From Propionibacteriaceae bacterium (GTDB lineage: Bacteria > Actinomycetota > Actinomycetes > Propionibacteriales > Propionibacteriaceae), in contig PMBM01000213.1 in NCBI GenBank assembly GCA_003153855.1, positions 1 through 17,513 on the forward strand: DNA of 17,513 nt, in the 5' to 3' direction. Of this stretch, positions 7,396 to 14,277 are shown in pieces. Under the pieces are notes generated by a model. It saw only the letters and a program-made list of their open reading frames with translations, was not told the DNA's origin and ran no database searches. Numbering within the stretch: position 1 is the first letter of the stretch; each line of letters opens with the position of its first letter. A program made the translations under genes and the position numbers.

Positions 7396-8463
7396 ATGAC
7401 AGACTCCTCGACTCCCCTCGGCATCATGACCGGGCGCGGTCCGACCGTGCTGTGGAACGACTCGGCGACCAAGTCCGAGCTGGCGACCTCGATCTCGTGG
7501 GGCGCCGTGGGTGCGACGTGCAACCCGGTCATCGCCTTGTCGAGCATCCGCTCCGACCTGCCGCGTTGGACGGCGAGGATCGCCGAGCTCGGGCACGAGA
7601 TGCCCGAGGCGAGCGAGTCCGAGATCGGCTGGAAGGTTGTCGAGGAGGTGTCGCTCGACGCCGCGACCCTTCTGCTGCCGGCGTTCGAGAAGTACGAGGG
7701 TCGCAACGGGCGGCTCTCGATGCAGACGGACCCGCGACTGGCCCGCAAGGCAGACGCGCTCGTCGCTCAGGCCGAGTACTTCTCGAGACTCGCGCCGAAC
7801 ATCATCGTCAAGGTGCCCGCCACCGCGGTCGGGGTGACCGCGATCGAAGAGGCGACGTACCGCGGGGTCAGCATCAACGTCACGGTCTCGTTCACGCACG
7901 CCCAGGTCCTGGCTACCGGCGAGGCGATCGAGCGGGGACTGACGCGGCGCGAGGCCGAGGGCAAGGACATCTCGACGATGGGCCCTGTCGTGACACTCAT
8001 GGTCGGCCGGCTCGACGACTGGCTCAAGACCGCGTACGAGCGCGACCAGCTCTGCTTCGACCCCGGCTACCTGGAGTGGGCGGGTGTCGCCACGCTCAAG
8101 AGGGCCTACGAGGAGTTCAAAGCTCGAGGGCTCCGCGCGCGCCTCCTCGTGGCGGCCTTCCGCAACACGCTCCAGATCTCCGAGTTCATCGGCGGCGACG
8201 TCGTCATCTCGCCGCCGTTCTCGTGGCAGCAGCGTTACCAGAACGGTGGCAGTGCCGAGCCGCGCATGGACATCCCCGTCGCGCCGCGGATCCTGGACGC
8301 TCTGCGGACCATGCCGGAGTTCCGCAAGGCGTACGAGCCGGAAGGGCTCACCCCGGACGAGTTCCTCACCTATGGTGCCACTGCCCGTACGTTGCGCCAG
8401 TTCCTGACAGCGGACGAGGAGCTCGACCAGATCGTGCGTGACATCCTCATCCCAGCACCCTGA
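7396..8463 (+). CDS. Transaldolase-family class I aldolase in an inositol gene cassette
   Basis: The 355-residue protein has the transaldolase/fructose-6-phosphate aldolase fold motifs in order: LWNDSAT (Asp22), GATCNPV, NIIVKVPAT with Schiff-base Lys139, GVSINVTVSFTHAQ, and VAAFRNTLQI (the family ASFRNxxEI motif). Such enzymes transfer or cleave dihydroxyacetone units through a lysine imine. The true substrate is unknown; its position ahead of iolD and iolG suggests a cyclitol-derived sugar acid or phosphate rather than the pentose phosphate pathway. ATG 7396 is chosen because the promoter's predicted transcription start is near 7369, which excludes TTG 7357; a GAAGAGAA stretch precedes it. 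IolD starts 20 bases after its stop, so they form an operon. Confidence 0.88.
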   Translation: MTDSSTPLGIMTGRGPTVLWNDSATKSELATSISWGAVGATCNPVIALSSIRSDLPRWTARIAELGHEMPEASESEIGWKVVEEVSLDAATLLLPAFEKYEGRNGRLSMQTDPRLARKADALVAQAEYFSRLAPNIIVKVPATAVGVTAIEEATYRGVSINVTVSFTHAQVLATGEAIERGLTRREAEGKDISTMGPVVTLMVGRLDDWLKTAYERDQLCFDPGYLEWAGVATLKRAYEEFKARGLRARLLVAAFRNTLQISEFIGGDVVISPPFSWQQRYQNGGSAEPRMDIPVAPRILDALRTMPEFRKAYEPEGLTPDEFLTYGATARTLRQFLTADEELDQIVRDILIPAP

Positions 8464-8483
8464 TCGCTCCCGAGAGGACGCCG

Positions 8484-10382
8484 ATGTCGACAACCATCCG
8501 GCTGACCGTCGCGCAGGCGTTGGTACGGTTCCTGGCCGCTCAGTACAGCGAGCGTGACGGCGTCGAGCAGCGGCTCATCGCTGGCTGCTTCGGGATCTTC
8601 GGGCACGGAAACGTGGCCGGCGTGGGCCAGGCGCTGCTGCAGGCCGAGGTGCAGCGGCTCGACGGCGACGAGGACGCACCCGACCTGCCGTACGTGCTGA
8701 TCCGCAACGAGCAGGGCGGCGTGCATGCGGCCGCCGCGTACGCGAAGCAGAAGAACCGGTTGCAGACCTGGGCCGTCACCAGCTCGATCGGGCCCGGCGC
8801 GACGAACATGGTCACCGGTGCCGCGCTGGCGACCACGAACAGGCTCCCGGTGCTGCTCCTCCCGTCCGACATCTTCTCGACCCGCGCCGCCGACCCGGTG
8901 CTGCAGCAGCTCGAGGACCCGCGCTCGCTCGACATCTCCGTCAACGACGCGTTCAAGCCGGTCTCGCGGTTCTGGGACCGCATCAACCGTCCCGAGCAGC
9001 TCGCGTCGAGCATGCTCAACGCGATGCGGGTGCTGACCGACCCGGTGGAGACCGGCGCCGTGACGATCTGCCTGCCCCAGGACGTACAGCCCGAGGCGTA
9101 CGACTTCCCGGTCGAGCTGTTCCGCTCGAGGGTCTGGCACATCGGTCGGCCGGTCCCCGAACCCGCCGCTCTCGATCGCGCCGTCGCTGCCATCAGGGCG
9201 TCGAAGCGCCCGCTGGTCGTGGCAGGCGGCGGCGTCGTCTACTCCGGCGCCTCGCAGGCGCTGCGCGCGTTCGCCGATGCCACGGGCATCCCGGTCGCCG
9301 ACACGCAGGCCGGCAAGGGCGCCATCAACTTCGACCACAGGATGGCGGTCGGGGGAGTGGGCTCGACAGGCGGCAGCGCCGCGAACGCGCTGGCCCGCGA
9401 GGCTGACCTGGTGATCGGGATCGGGACGCGGTACTCCGACTTCACGACCGCCAGCCGTACGGTCTTCGCCGCCGAGGACGTGCGTTTCGTCAACGTCAAC
9501 GTCGCCCGCTTCGACGCCGCCAAGCACGGTGCGGAGATGCTCGTCGCGGACGCGAAGGAAGCGCTCGACGCGCTGACCGCGGCGCTCACGGGGTGGAGCA
9601 CGGACGAGGCGTACCAGCAGCACGCGGGCGAGCTCGACGACGCGTGGCAGAAGGTCGTCGACGAGTGCTACCACCGCGATCACACGCCGCTGCCGGCTCA
9701 GACCGAGGTGTTCGGCGCGCTCAACGAGCTCATGGGCGACTCGGACGTCGTCATCAACGCGGCCGGCTCGATGCCCGGCGACCTGCAGGCGCTGTGGCGT
9801 GCCCGTACGCCTGAGCAGTACCACCTCGAGTACGCCTTCTCGTGCATGGGCTACGAGATCCCTGCAGCCCTCGGCGTGAAGCTCGCGGTGGGCGACGACA
9901 GACAGGTGGTCGCGATCGTCGGCGACGGCACGTACCAGATGCTGCCGATGGAGCTCGCGACGATCATCCAGGAGGGCCTCAAGGTCATCTTCGTGCTGCT
10001 CGACAACCACGGCTTCGCCTCGATCGGGGCCTTGTCGGAGTCGCGCGGCTCGCAGCGCTTCGGCACGAAGTACAAAGTGCGATCCGCGGCGGGCAGCCTC
10101 GACGGCGAGAACGTTCCGCTCGACCTGGCGGCCAACGCGGCCAGCTGGGGCGCCGACGTCCTGCGCTGCGACGGGATCGCCGAGTTCAGGACCAACTTCG
10201 CAGTGGCCGTCGCCAGCGACCGTACGACCGTCCTGTACATCGAGACCGACCTCACAGGACCCAACCCTCCCGGCAGCGCCTGGTGGGACGTCCCGGTGTC
10301 GCAGGTCTCGGAGCTGGAGAGCACGCGGAAGGCGTACAGCGAGTACGTCGCCGCGAAGGCGGACCAGCGCCCGTACGTGTGA
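8484..10382 (+). CDS. iolD: 3D-(3,5/4)-trihydroxycyclohexane-1,2-dione hydrolase
   Basis: The 632-residue ThDP enzyme carries IolD-specific sequence from the start (TVAQALVRFLAAQYSERDG, then GCFGIFGHGNVAGVGQAL). The cofactor-activating Glu76 lies in IRNEQGGVHAA. A central acetolactate-synthase-like domain begins near KRPLVVAGGGVVYSGA. The ThDP/Mg site GDG (480-482) leads to Asn508 in LLDNHGF. It hydrolyses the C-C bond of trihydroxycyclohexanedione to 5-deoxy-glucuronate in myo-inositol catabolism (EC 3.7.1.22). The start at ATG 8484 follows GAGAGGA. It lies directly after the transaldolase gene and 98 bases before iolG. Its usual upstream partner, inosose dehydratase IolE, is not in the window. 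Confidence 0.95.
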   Translation: MSTTIRLTVAQALVRFLAAQYSERDGVEQRLIAGCFGIFGHGNVAGVGQALLQAEVQRLDGDEDAPDLPYVLIRNEQGGVHAAAAYAKQKNRLQTWAVTSSIGPGATNMVTGAALATTNRLPVLLLPSDIFSTRAADPVLQQLEDPRSLDISVNDAFKPVSRFWDRINRPEQLASSMLNAMRVLTDPVETGAVTICLPQDVQPEAYDFPVELFRSRVWHIGRPVPEPAALDRAVAAIRASKRPLVVAGGGVVYSGASQALRAFADATGIPVADTQAGKGAINFDHRMAVGGVGSTGGSAANALAREADLVIGIGTRYSDFTTASRTVFAAEDVRFVNVNVARFDAAKHGAEMLVADAKEALDALTAALTGWSTDEAYQQHAGELDDAWQKVVDECYHRDHTPLPAQTEVFGALNELMGDSDVVINAAGSMPGDLQALWRARTPEQYHLEYAFSCMGYEIPAALGVKLAVGDDRQVVAIVGDGTYQMLPMELATIIQEGLKVIFVLLDNHGFASIGALSESRGSQRFGTKYKVRSAAGSLDGENVPLDLAANAASWGADVLRCDGIAEFRTNFAVAVASDRTTVLYIETDLTGPNPPGSAWWDVPVSQVSELESTRKAYSEYVAAKADQRPYV

Positions 10383-10386
10383 CGGC

Positions 10387-10416
10387 TTGACGGGCGTAAA
10401 CCCCGCCTCGTAGGGT
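10387..10416 (+). promoter_or_regulatory. Candidate internal promoter for iolG (TTGACG-18-TAGGGT)
   Basis: TTGACG (10387-10392) is 18 bases from TAGGGT (10411-10416, a TAnnnT box), placed just after the iolD stop. The predicted start is near 10423. It would let iolG be expressed apart from the transaldolase-iolD transcript. Confidence 0.5.
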
Positions 10417-10424
10417 CGTACATG

Positions 10425-10456
10425 TCAGGACAAAGACACCGTACGTCACGTCCTGA
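10425..10456 (+). promoter_or_regulatory. Leader stem-loop before iolG
   Basis: TCAGGAC (10425-10431) and GTCCTGA (10450-10456) form a perfect seven-base-pair stem with an 18-base loop. It would sit at the very 5' end of a transcript begun near 10423, ahead of the GAGAAAGAG ribosome-binding region and ATG 10481. It could protect the mRNA end or be a DNA operator. The overlapping TGTCAGGACA is itself a small dyad. Confidence 0.4.
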
Positions 10457-10480
10457 GCCACTCGAGAGAAAGAGTCAGCG

Positions 10481-11470
10481 ATGCTGCGCCTCGCGATCAT
10501 CGGGGCCGGTCGAATCGGCCAGGTCCACGCCCGCACGATCTACGCCCACGCCGGTGCCGAGCTGGTCACGATCGTCGACCCGGTCCCTGGAGCGGCGGCA
10601 ACCCTGGCAGCCACGTTCGGCGCGAGGGGCACGGAGTCGGTCGAGGACGTGTACGGCGACCCGAGCATCGATGCCGTCGTGATCTGCTCACCCACGGCGT
10701 GCCACGTCGACCAGATCATCGCGTCGGTCGCCGCGGGCAAGGCTGTACTGACGGAGAAGCCCGTCGACCTGTCGGTCGCACGGGTCGACGAGTGCCTCAC
10801 GGCGATCAAGGGCAGCGAGCACCGCGTCATGGTCGGCTTCAACCGGCGCTTCGACCCCGGCGTCGTCGAGCTCAAGGCGAGACTCGACGAGGGCGAGATC
10901 GGCGAGCTGCGCCAGGTGACGATCATCAGCCGCGACCCGGCGGCCGCTCCGGCCCAGTACATGGTCGACTCCGGCGGCATCTTCAAGGACATGACGATCC
11001 ACGACTTCGACATGGCGCGCTTCCTCCTCGGTGACATCGCCGAGGTGTCGGCCAGCGGCCACGCCTTCATCGACGACATCCGGGGCATCGGCGACATCGA
11101 CACCTGCGCTGTCACGCTGACCGCTCCGTCCGGCGCCACCGCGACGATCCTCAACAGCCGGGTCTGCGCGGCCGGCTACGACCAGCGCATCGAGGTGTTC
11201 GGCCCGAAGGGTGCGCTCGAGACGACGAACCTCCGTACGACAGGCGTCCGGTCCAGCGGTGCCGGCGGCACCGAGGTCGCCGGCCCGTACCTCCCGTTCT
11301 TCCTCGAGCGCTACGCCGACGCGTACACGGCAGAGCTCGACCACTTCATCAGGTCCATCGAGGGCGGTACGGCTCCGTCGCCGTCCGTGCTCGACGGCCG
11401 CGCGGCCCTGGTCATCGCGGAGGCTGCGGGCCAGTCTCTCGCGGACCACGCCATGGTGCCTGTGGTCTGA
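10481..11470 (+). CDS. iolG: Inositol 2-dehydrogenase-like oxidoreductase (Gfo/Idh/MocA)
   Basis: The 329-residue protein has an N-terminal Rossmann motif, IIGAGRIGQVHA, and the Gfo/Idh/MocA signature TEKPVDLS with Lys93. The substrate-site segment GGIFKDMTIHDFDMARFLLGD has Asp170 and His174 spaced as in the catalytic D-x3-H of inositol dehydrogenases. Length and the IHDFDM motif fit IolG, which oxidises myo-inositol (or scyllo/chiro forms) to inosose with NAD+. Adjacent iolD supports the call; related sugar dehydrogenases remain possible. A stem-loop overlaps its stop codon and separates it from dnaG, which starts 37 bases later. Confidence 0.9.
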   Translation: MLRLAIIGAGRIGQVHARTIYAHAGAELVTIVDPVPGAAATLAATFGARGTESVEDVYGDPSIDAVVICSPTACHVDQIIASVAAGKAVLTEKPVDLSVARVDECLTAIKGSEHRVMVGFNRRFDPGVVELKARLDEGEIGELRQVTIISRDPAAAPAQYMVDSGGIFKDMTIHDFDMARFLLGDIAEVSASGHAFIDDIRGIGDIDTCAVTLTAPSGATATILNSRVCAAGYDQRIEVFGPKGALETTNLRTTGVRSSGAGGTEVAGPYLPFFLERYADAYTAELDHFIRSIEGGTAPSPSVLDGRAALVIAEAAGQSLADHAMVPVV

Positions 11471-11484
11471 CGGCCGACCGTCAG
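11467..11484 (+). terminator. Stem-loop terminator of the inositol cassette
   Basis: CTGACGG-CCGA-CCGTCAG is a perfect seven-base-pair stem with a four-base loop, beginning in the iolG stop codon region. There is no T-tract. It lies just upstream of the dnaG -10 box, so it would insulate dnaG from inositol-dependent transcription. Confidence 0.6.
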
Positions 11485-11494
11485 CGCCGACCCC

Positions 11495-11500
11495 TAGACT
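11495..11500 (+). promoter_or_regulatory. Candidate -10 box for a leaderless dnaG transcript
   Basis: TAGACT fits TAnnnT and ends seven bases before 11507, so transcription would start at or one base before GTG 11508. No Shine-Dalgarno sequence precedes that GTG. No clear -35 is seen. Confidence 0.5.
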
Positions 11501-11507
11501 CGGCGAC

Positions 11508-13379
11508 GTGGTGGGGCTGATCAACGACGAGGACATTGCGGAGGTACGCGACCGTGCGCGTATCGACGACGTCATCGCCGCGTACGTCTCCCTCAAGCCT
11601 GCCGGTGGCGGCTCGCTGAAGGGGTTGTGTCCCTTCCACGACGAGAAGACCCCGAGCTTCCAGGTCACGCCGTCGCGCGGCTTCTACTACTGCTTCGGCT
11701 GCGGCGAGTCGGGCGACGCCATCTCCTTCGTCCGCAAGATCAACAACCTGTCGTTCGCCGAGGCTGTCGAGCACCTCGCCGACAAGTACGGCGTCCAGCT
11801 GCGCTTCACCGAAGGCCCTTCGGGTCCGCGCGAGAACCCGGGCAGCCGGCTGCGGATCCTCGAGGCGAACGGCGCGGCGGCGGAGTTCTACGCCGAGCAG
11901 CTGCTCACGCCGGACGCGGTCGTGGCGCGCCAGTTCGCCCAGGGCCGCGGCTTCGGGCGCGAGGTCGCCGAGAAGTTCGGGCTGGGGTTCGCGCCCACCT
12001 CGGGACGTGCGCTCGGTCAGCACCTCCGCGGACGTGGCTTCCGCGAGGAGGAGCTCATCGCGGCCGGGCTCATGCGCCAGGGCGGGTGGGACTTCTTCCA
12101 GGGCCGGGCGATCTGGCCGATCAAGGACGCCGGCGGGCTCGTTCTCGGGTTCGGTGCCCGGAAGCTGTTCGACGACGACCGGATGCCGGCCAAGTACCTC
12201 AACACCCCGGAGACGCCGGTCTACAAGAAGTCGCACGTGCTGTACGGGCTGGACCTGGCGCGTACGAACATCGGCAAGAAGAGCCAGGCGGTCATCGTCG
12301 AGGGCTACACCGACGTCATGGCCGCACACGTGGCGGGCGTCGACACGGCGGTCGCGTCGTGCGGCACGGCGTTCGGCGACGACCACGCCCGCCTCATCCA
12401 GCGGCTGCTCGGCGGCGACGCGTTCCACGGCGAGGTGATCTTCACGTTCGACGGCGACGCCGCGGGCCAGAAGGCGGCGCTCAAGGTCTTCTCCGGCGAC
12501 CACCACTTCGCCGCCCAGACGTACGTGGCGGTGGAGCCGAGCGGGCTCGACCCGTGCGACCTGAGGCTGCAGCAGGGCGATGCCGCCGTACGTGAGCTCG
12601 TCGCCCGACGCCAGCCGCTGTACAGGTTCGTCATGAGCAACGTCCTGAGCCAGTACGACCTCGAGCGCGTCGACGGTCGTCTTGAGGCCCTGCGGGCGGC
12701 CGCGCCGCTGGTCGCATCGATCCGCGACAACTCCCTCGTGTCCGGCTACATTCGCGAGCTGGCGACGATGCTCGGCACCGACGTCGAGGAGGTCCGGAAG
12801 GTCGTCAGCAAGGTCTCCGGGCGACGTCCGACCGAGGCTCCCGCGCAGCAGCGCCCCCCCGTCGCGGCGCCGGAGGACGAGTCGCAGGGCGCGCTCATCA
12901 CGTACGAGCTGCCCGACCCGAACGACCGCGCGCTGACCGTGGAACGGGACACGCTCAAGCTGATGCTCCAGTACCCGGACTCCTTCGAGGCCGGGTGGCA
13001 CGGGGCGTCTCCCGACGACTACTCGAACGCTGCCTACCGCGCACTGTTCGCCGCGATCGCCCCGCAGTCGCCCGTGGGCGTGCCCAACTCCGAGTGGTCC
13101 CGGCGCGTCATCGAGGCGCTCGACGACGACTCGCTGCGCCAGCTGGCCGTACAGCTCGCGGTCGAGCCGCACCCCATGGCGGTGACCAGGTCCTACTCGG
13201 TCTCGTACGTCGCCAAGCTGCGCCTGCTCAAGGTGATGTACACGATCGCCACCCTCAAGTCGAAGCTCCAGCGGACGAACCCGGTGACCGACGAGGCCGT
13301 GTACAACCAGATGTTCACGACGATGATCGCCCTCGAGGCGACCCGCAAGGAGCTGCTGGTCCTCTCGACCGGCGAATGA
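11508..13379 (+). CDS. dnaG: DNA primase DnaG
   Basis: From GTG 11508 the protein has 623 residues, typical of DnaG. The N-terminal CHC2 zinc site is Cys41, His44 (CPFHDEKTPSF), Cys62 and Cys65 (YYCFGCGESGD). The RNA polymerase core follows, and the TOPRIM metal residues are visible as Glu265 and Asp269 in VEGYTDV and Asp315/Asp317 in FTFDGDAAG. The C-terminal region from about 450 corresponds to the DnaB helicase-binding domain, reached through a Pro/Ala-rich linker (APAQQRPPVAAPEDE). It makes RNA primers at the replication fork. The reading frame is open upstream to 11211, but that part is the shadow of iolG, and INDEDIAEVRDRARIDDVI right after GTG 11508 matches DnaG N-termini. GTG 11511 is an alternative start. 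A sigma-factor gene follows. Confidence 0.97.
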   Translation: MVGLINDEDIAEVRDRARIDDVIAAYVSLKPAGGGSLKGLCPFHDEKTPSFQVTPSRGFYYCFGCGESGDAISFVRKINNLSFAEAVEHLADKYGVQLRFTEGPSGPRENPGSRLRILEANGAAAEFYAEQLLTPDAVVARQFAQGRGFGREVAEKFGLGFAPTSGRALGQHLRGRGFREEELIAAGLMRQGGWDFFQGRAIWPIKDAGGLVLGFGARKLFDDDRMPAKYLNTPETPVYKKSHVLYGLDLARTNIGKKSQAVIVEGYTDVMAAHVAGVDTAVASCGTAFGDDHARLIQRLLGGDAFHGEVIFTFDGDAAGQKAALKVFSGDHHFAAQTYVAVEPSGLDPCDLRLQQGDAAVRELVARRQPLYRFVMSNVLSQYDLERVDGRLEALRAAAPLVASIRDNSLVSGYIRELATMLGTDVEEVRKVVSKVSGRRPTEAPAQQRPPVAAPEDESQGALITYELPDPNDRALTVERDTLKLMLQYPDSFEAGWHGASPDDYSNAAYRALFAAIAPQSPVGVPNSEWSRRVIEALDDDSLRQLAVQLAVEPHPMAVTRSYSVSYVAKLRLLKVMYTIATLKSKLQRTNPVTDEAVYNQMFTTMIALEATRKELLVLSTGE

Positions 13380-13397
13380 GGTTGTGAGCGGTTCTCC

Positions 13398-13423
13398 CAA
13401 CACGGTGTTGTCGGGGTGTTGTC
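13398..13423. promoter_or_regulatory. Palindrome plus tandem half-sites between dnaG and the sigma gene
   Basis: CAACAC-G-GTGTTG (13398-13410) is a perfect 13-bp dyad. Its right half lies in GGTGTTGTC (13404-13412), which is repeated exactly at 13415-13423, an 11-bp period. This lies 18 bases after the dnaG stop and about 60 bases before the sigma-factor ATG. It looks like a multi-site operator for the sigma gene. The one-base centre makes it a poor RNA terminator. Confidence 0.5.
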
Positions 13424-13479
13424 CGGCGAGATCGGTGGATGGCTGACGAAGGCCCTCCTCGGCCGTACATGGTCCTGGC

Positions 13480-14274
13480 ATGACGACCACACAGCTGCTC
13501 ACCGAGGCCGAGGAAGCCGCGCTCGCCGCCGCCGTCGAGATCGGCGTCCTCGCGGAGGAGGCTCTTCGAGGCGGCTTCGCCGTGGAGGCGTGCCTCGAGG
13601 AGCTCGACCTGCTTGCCGCGGAGGGACGCACGGCCAGGCACCGGTTGCTGCTGGCGAACGTAGGCCTGGTCAAGGCGATCGCGCGCGGCGAGTTCGGGGT
13701 CTCTCCCGCAGAGTTCGCCGAGGTCGTCCAGGAAGGCCATCTCGCGCTGGCCGAGGCGCTCGCGCGGTACGACCGCCGGCGCGGCCGGTTCGGCCCGTAC
13801 GCCGCGGCGTGGATCCGGGCTCGGGTCCGAGGGGCTATCGCCACCGAGTGCGGCCGGGTCGGCGTGCCGGCGCGGGACATGGCGCGCTACTTCTCCGTGC
13901 GTCGCGCGGAGGTGGACCTCATGCAGTGCCTCGGGCGCTCGGTCGTGCCGTCGGAGATCCCCGGAGCGGACGGTGTGGCGGCCGTCCACGCCATCGTGAC
14001 GCCTGCGCCGTTCGTGGCAGCCCTGCACGTGCCGGACGAGTCGGCGGTCAGCCACCTCGACCCGGACTCGACGTCCGAGGTTCTCCCGCTCCTCGACCGG
14101 CTGCCGCCGATGGAACAGCGGATCCTCAGACGCCGGTTCGGGTTCGAGGGCCCACCGGCATCGAGGCAGGAGCTGGCGGACGAGATCGGCGTGAGCGAGG
14201 CGACTGTACGGAGGATGGAGGCGCGGGCTCTGAGCACGCTGAAGACGGCGCTCGACCAGTCCGCCGCCGCGTGA
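13480..14274 (+). CDS. RNA polymerase sigma factor, sigma-70 family (alternative sigma)
   Basis: The 264-residue protein has a region 1.2-like start (LLTEAEEAALAAAVEIG) and region 2 at about 52-122 (HRLLLANVGLVKAIARGEFG, then FGPYAAAWIRARVRGAIA, the equivalent of the sigma FSTYATWWIRQAI core-binding and -10 melting segment). Region 4 is at about 205-256 (LPPMEQRILRRRFGF, then a helix-turn-helix ASRQELADEIGVSEATVRRMEARAL). Region 3 (about 125-200) is poorly conserved. It would direct RNA polymerase to a subset of promoters; the regulon is unknown. It lies 100 bases after dnaG, recalling the dnaG-rpoD arrangement, but is much shorter than RpoD. No strong Shine-Dalgarno is seen before ATG 13480. 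Its stop is only three bases from the convergent transporter stop. Confidence 0.88.
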   Translation: MTTTQLLTEAEEAALAAAVEIGVLAEEALRGGFAVEACLEELDLLAAEGRTARHRLLLANVGLVKAIARGEFGVSPAEFAEVVQEGHLALAEALARYDRRRGRFGPYAAAWIRARVRGAIATECGRVGVPARDMARYFSVRRAEVDLMQCLGRSVVPSEIPGADGVAAVHAIVTPAPFVAALHVPDESAVSHLDPDSTSEVLPLLDRLPPMEQRILRRRFGFEGPPASRQELADEIGVSEATVRRMEARALSTLKTALDQSAAA

Positions 14275-14277
14275 ACC

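Noticed and set aside
8370..10010. 546-codon minus-strand open frame antisense to iolD
   Set aside because: Low-complexity Arg/Val/His-rich translation with no motif, while the plus strand is clearly IolD.
11481..13880. 799-codon minus-strand open frame antisense to dnaG
   Set aside because: It is Arg/Val/Glu-rich without any recognisable domain and mirrors the dnaG and sigma genes. Long antisense frames are expected where third positions are G or C.
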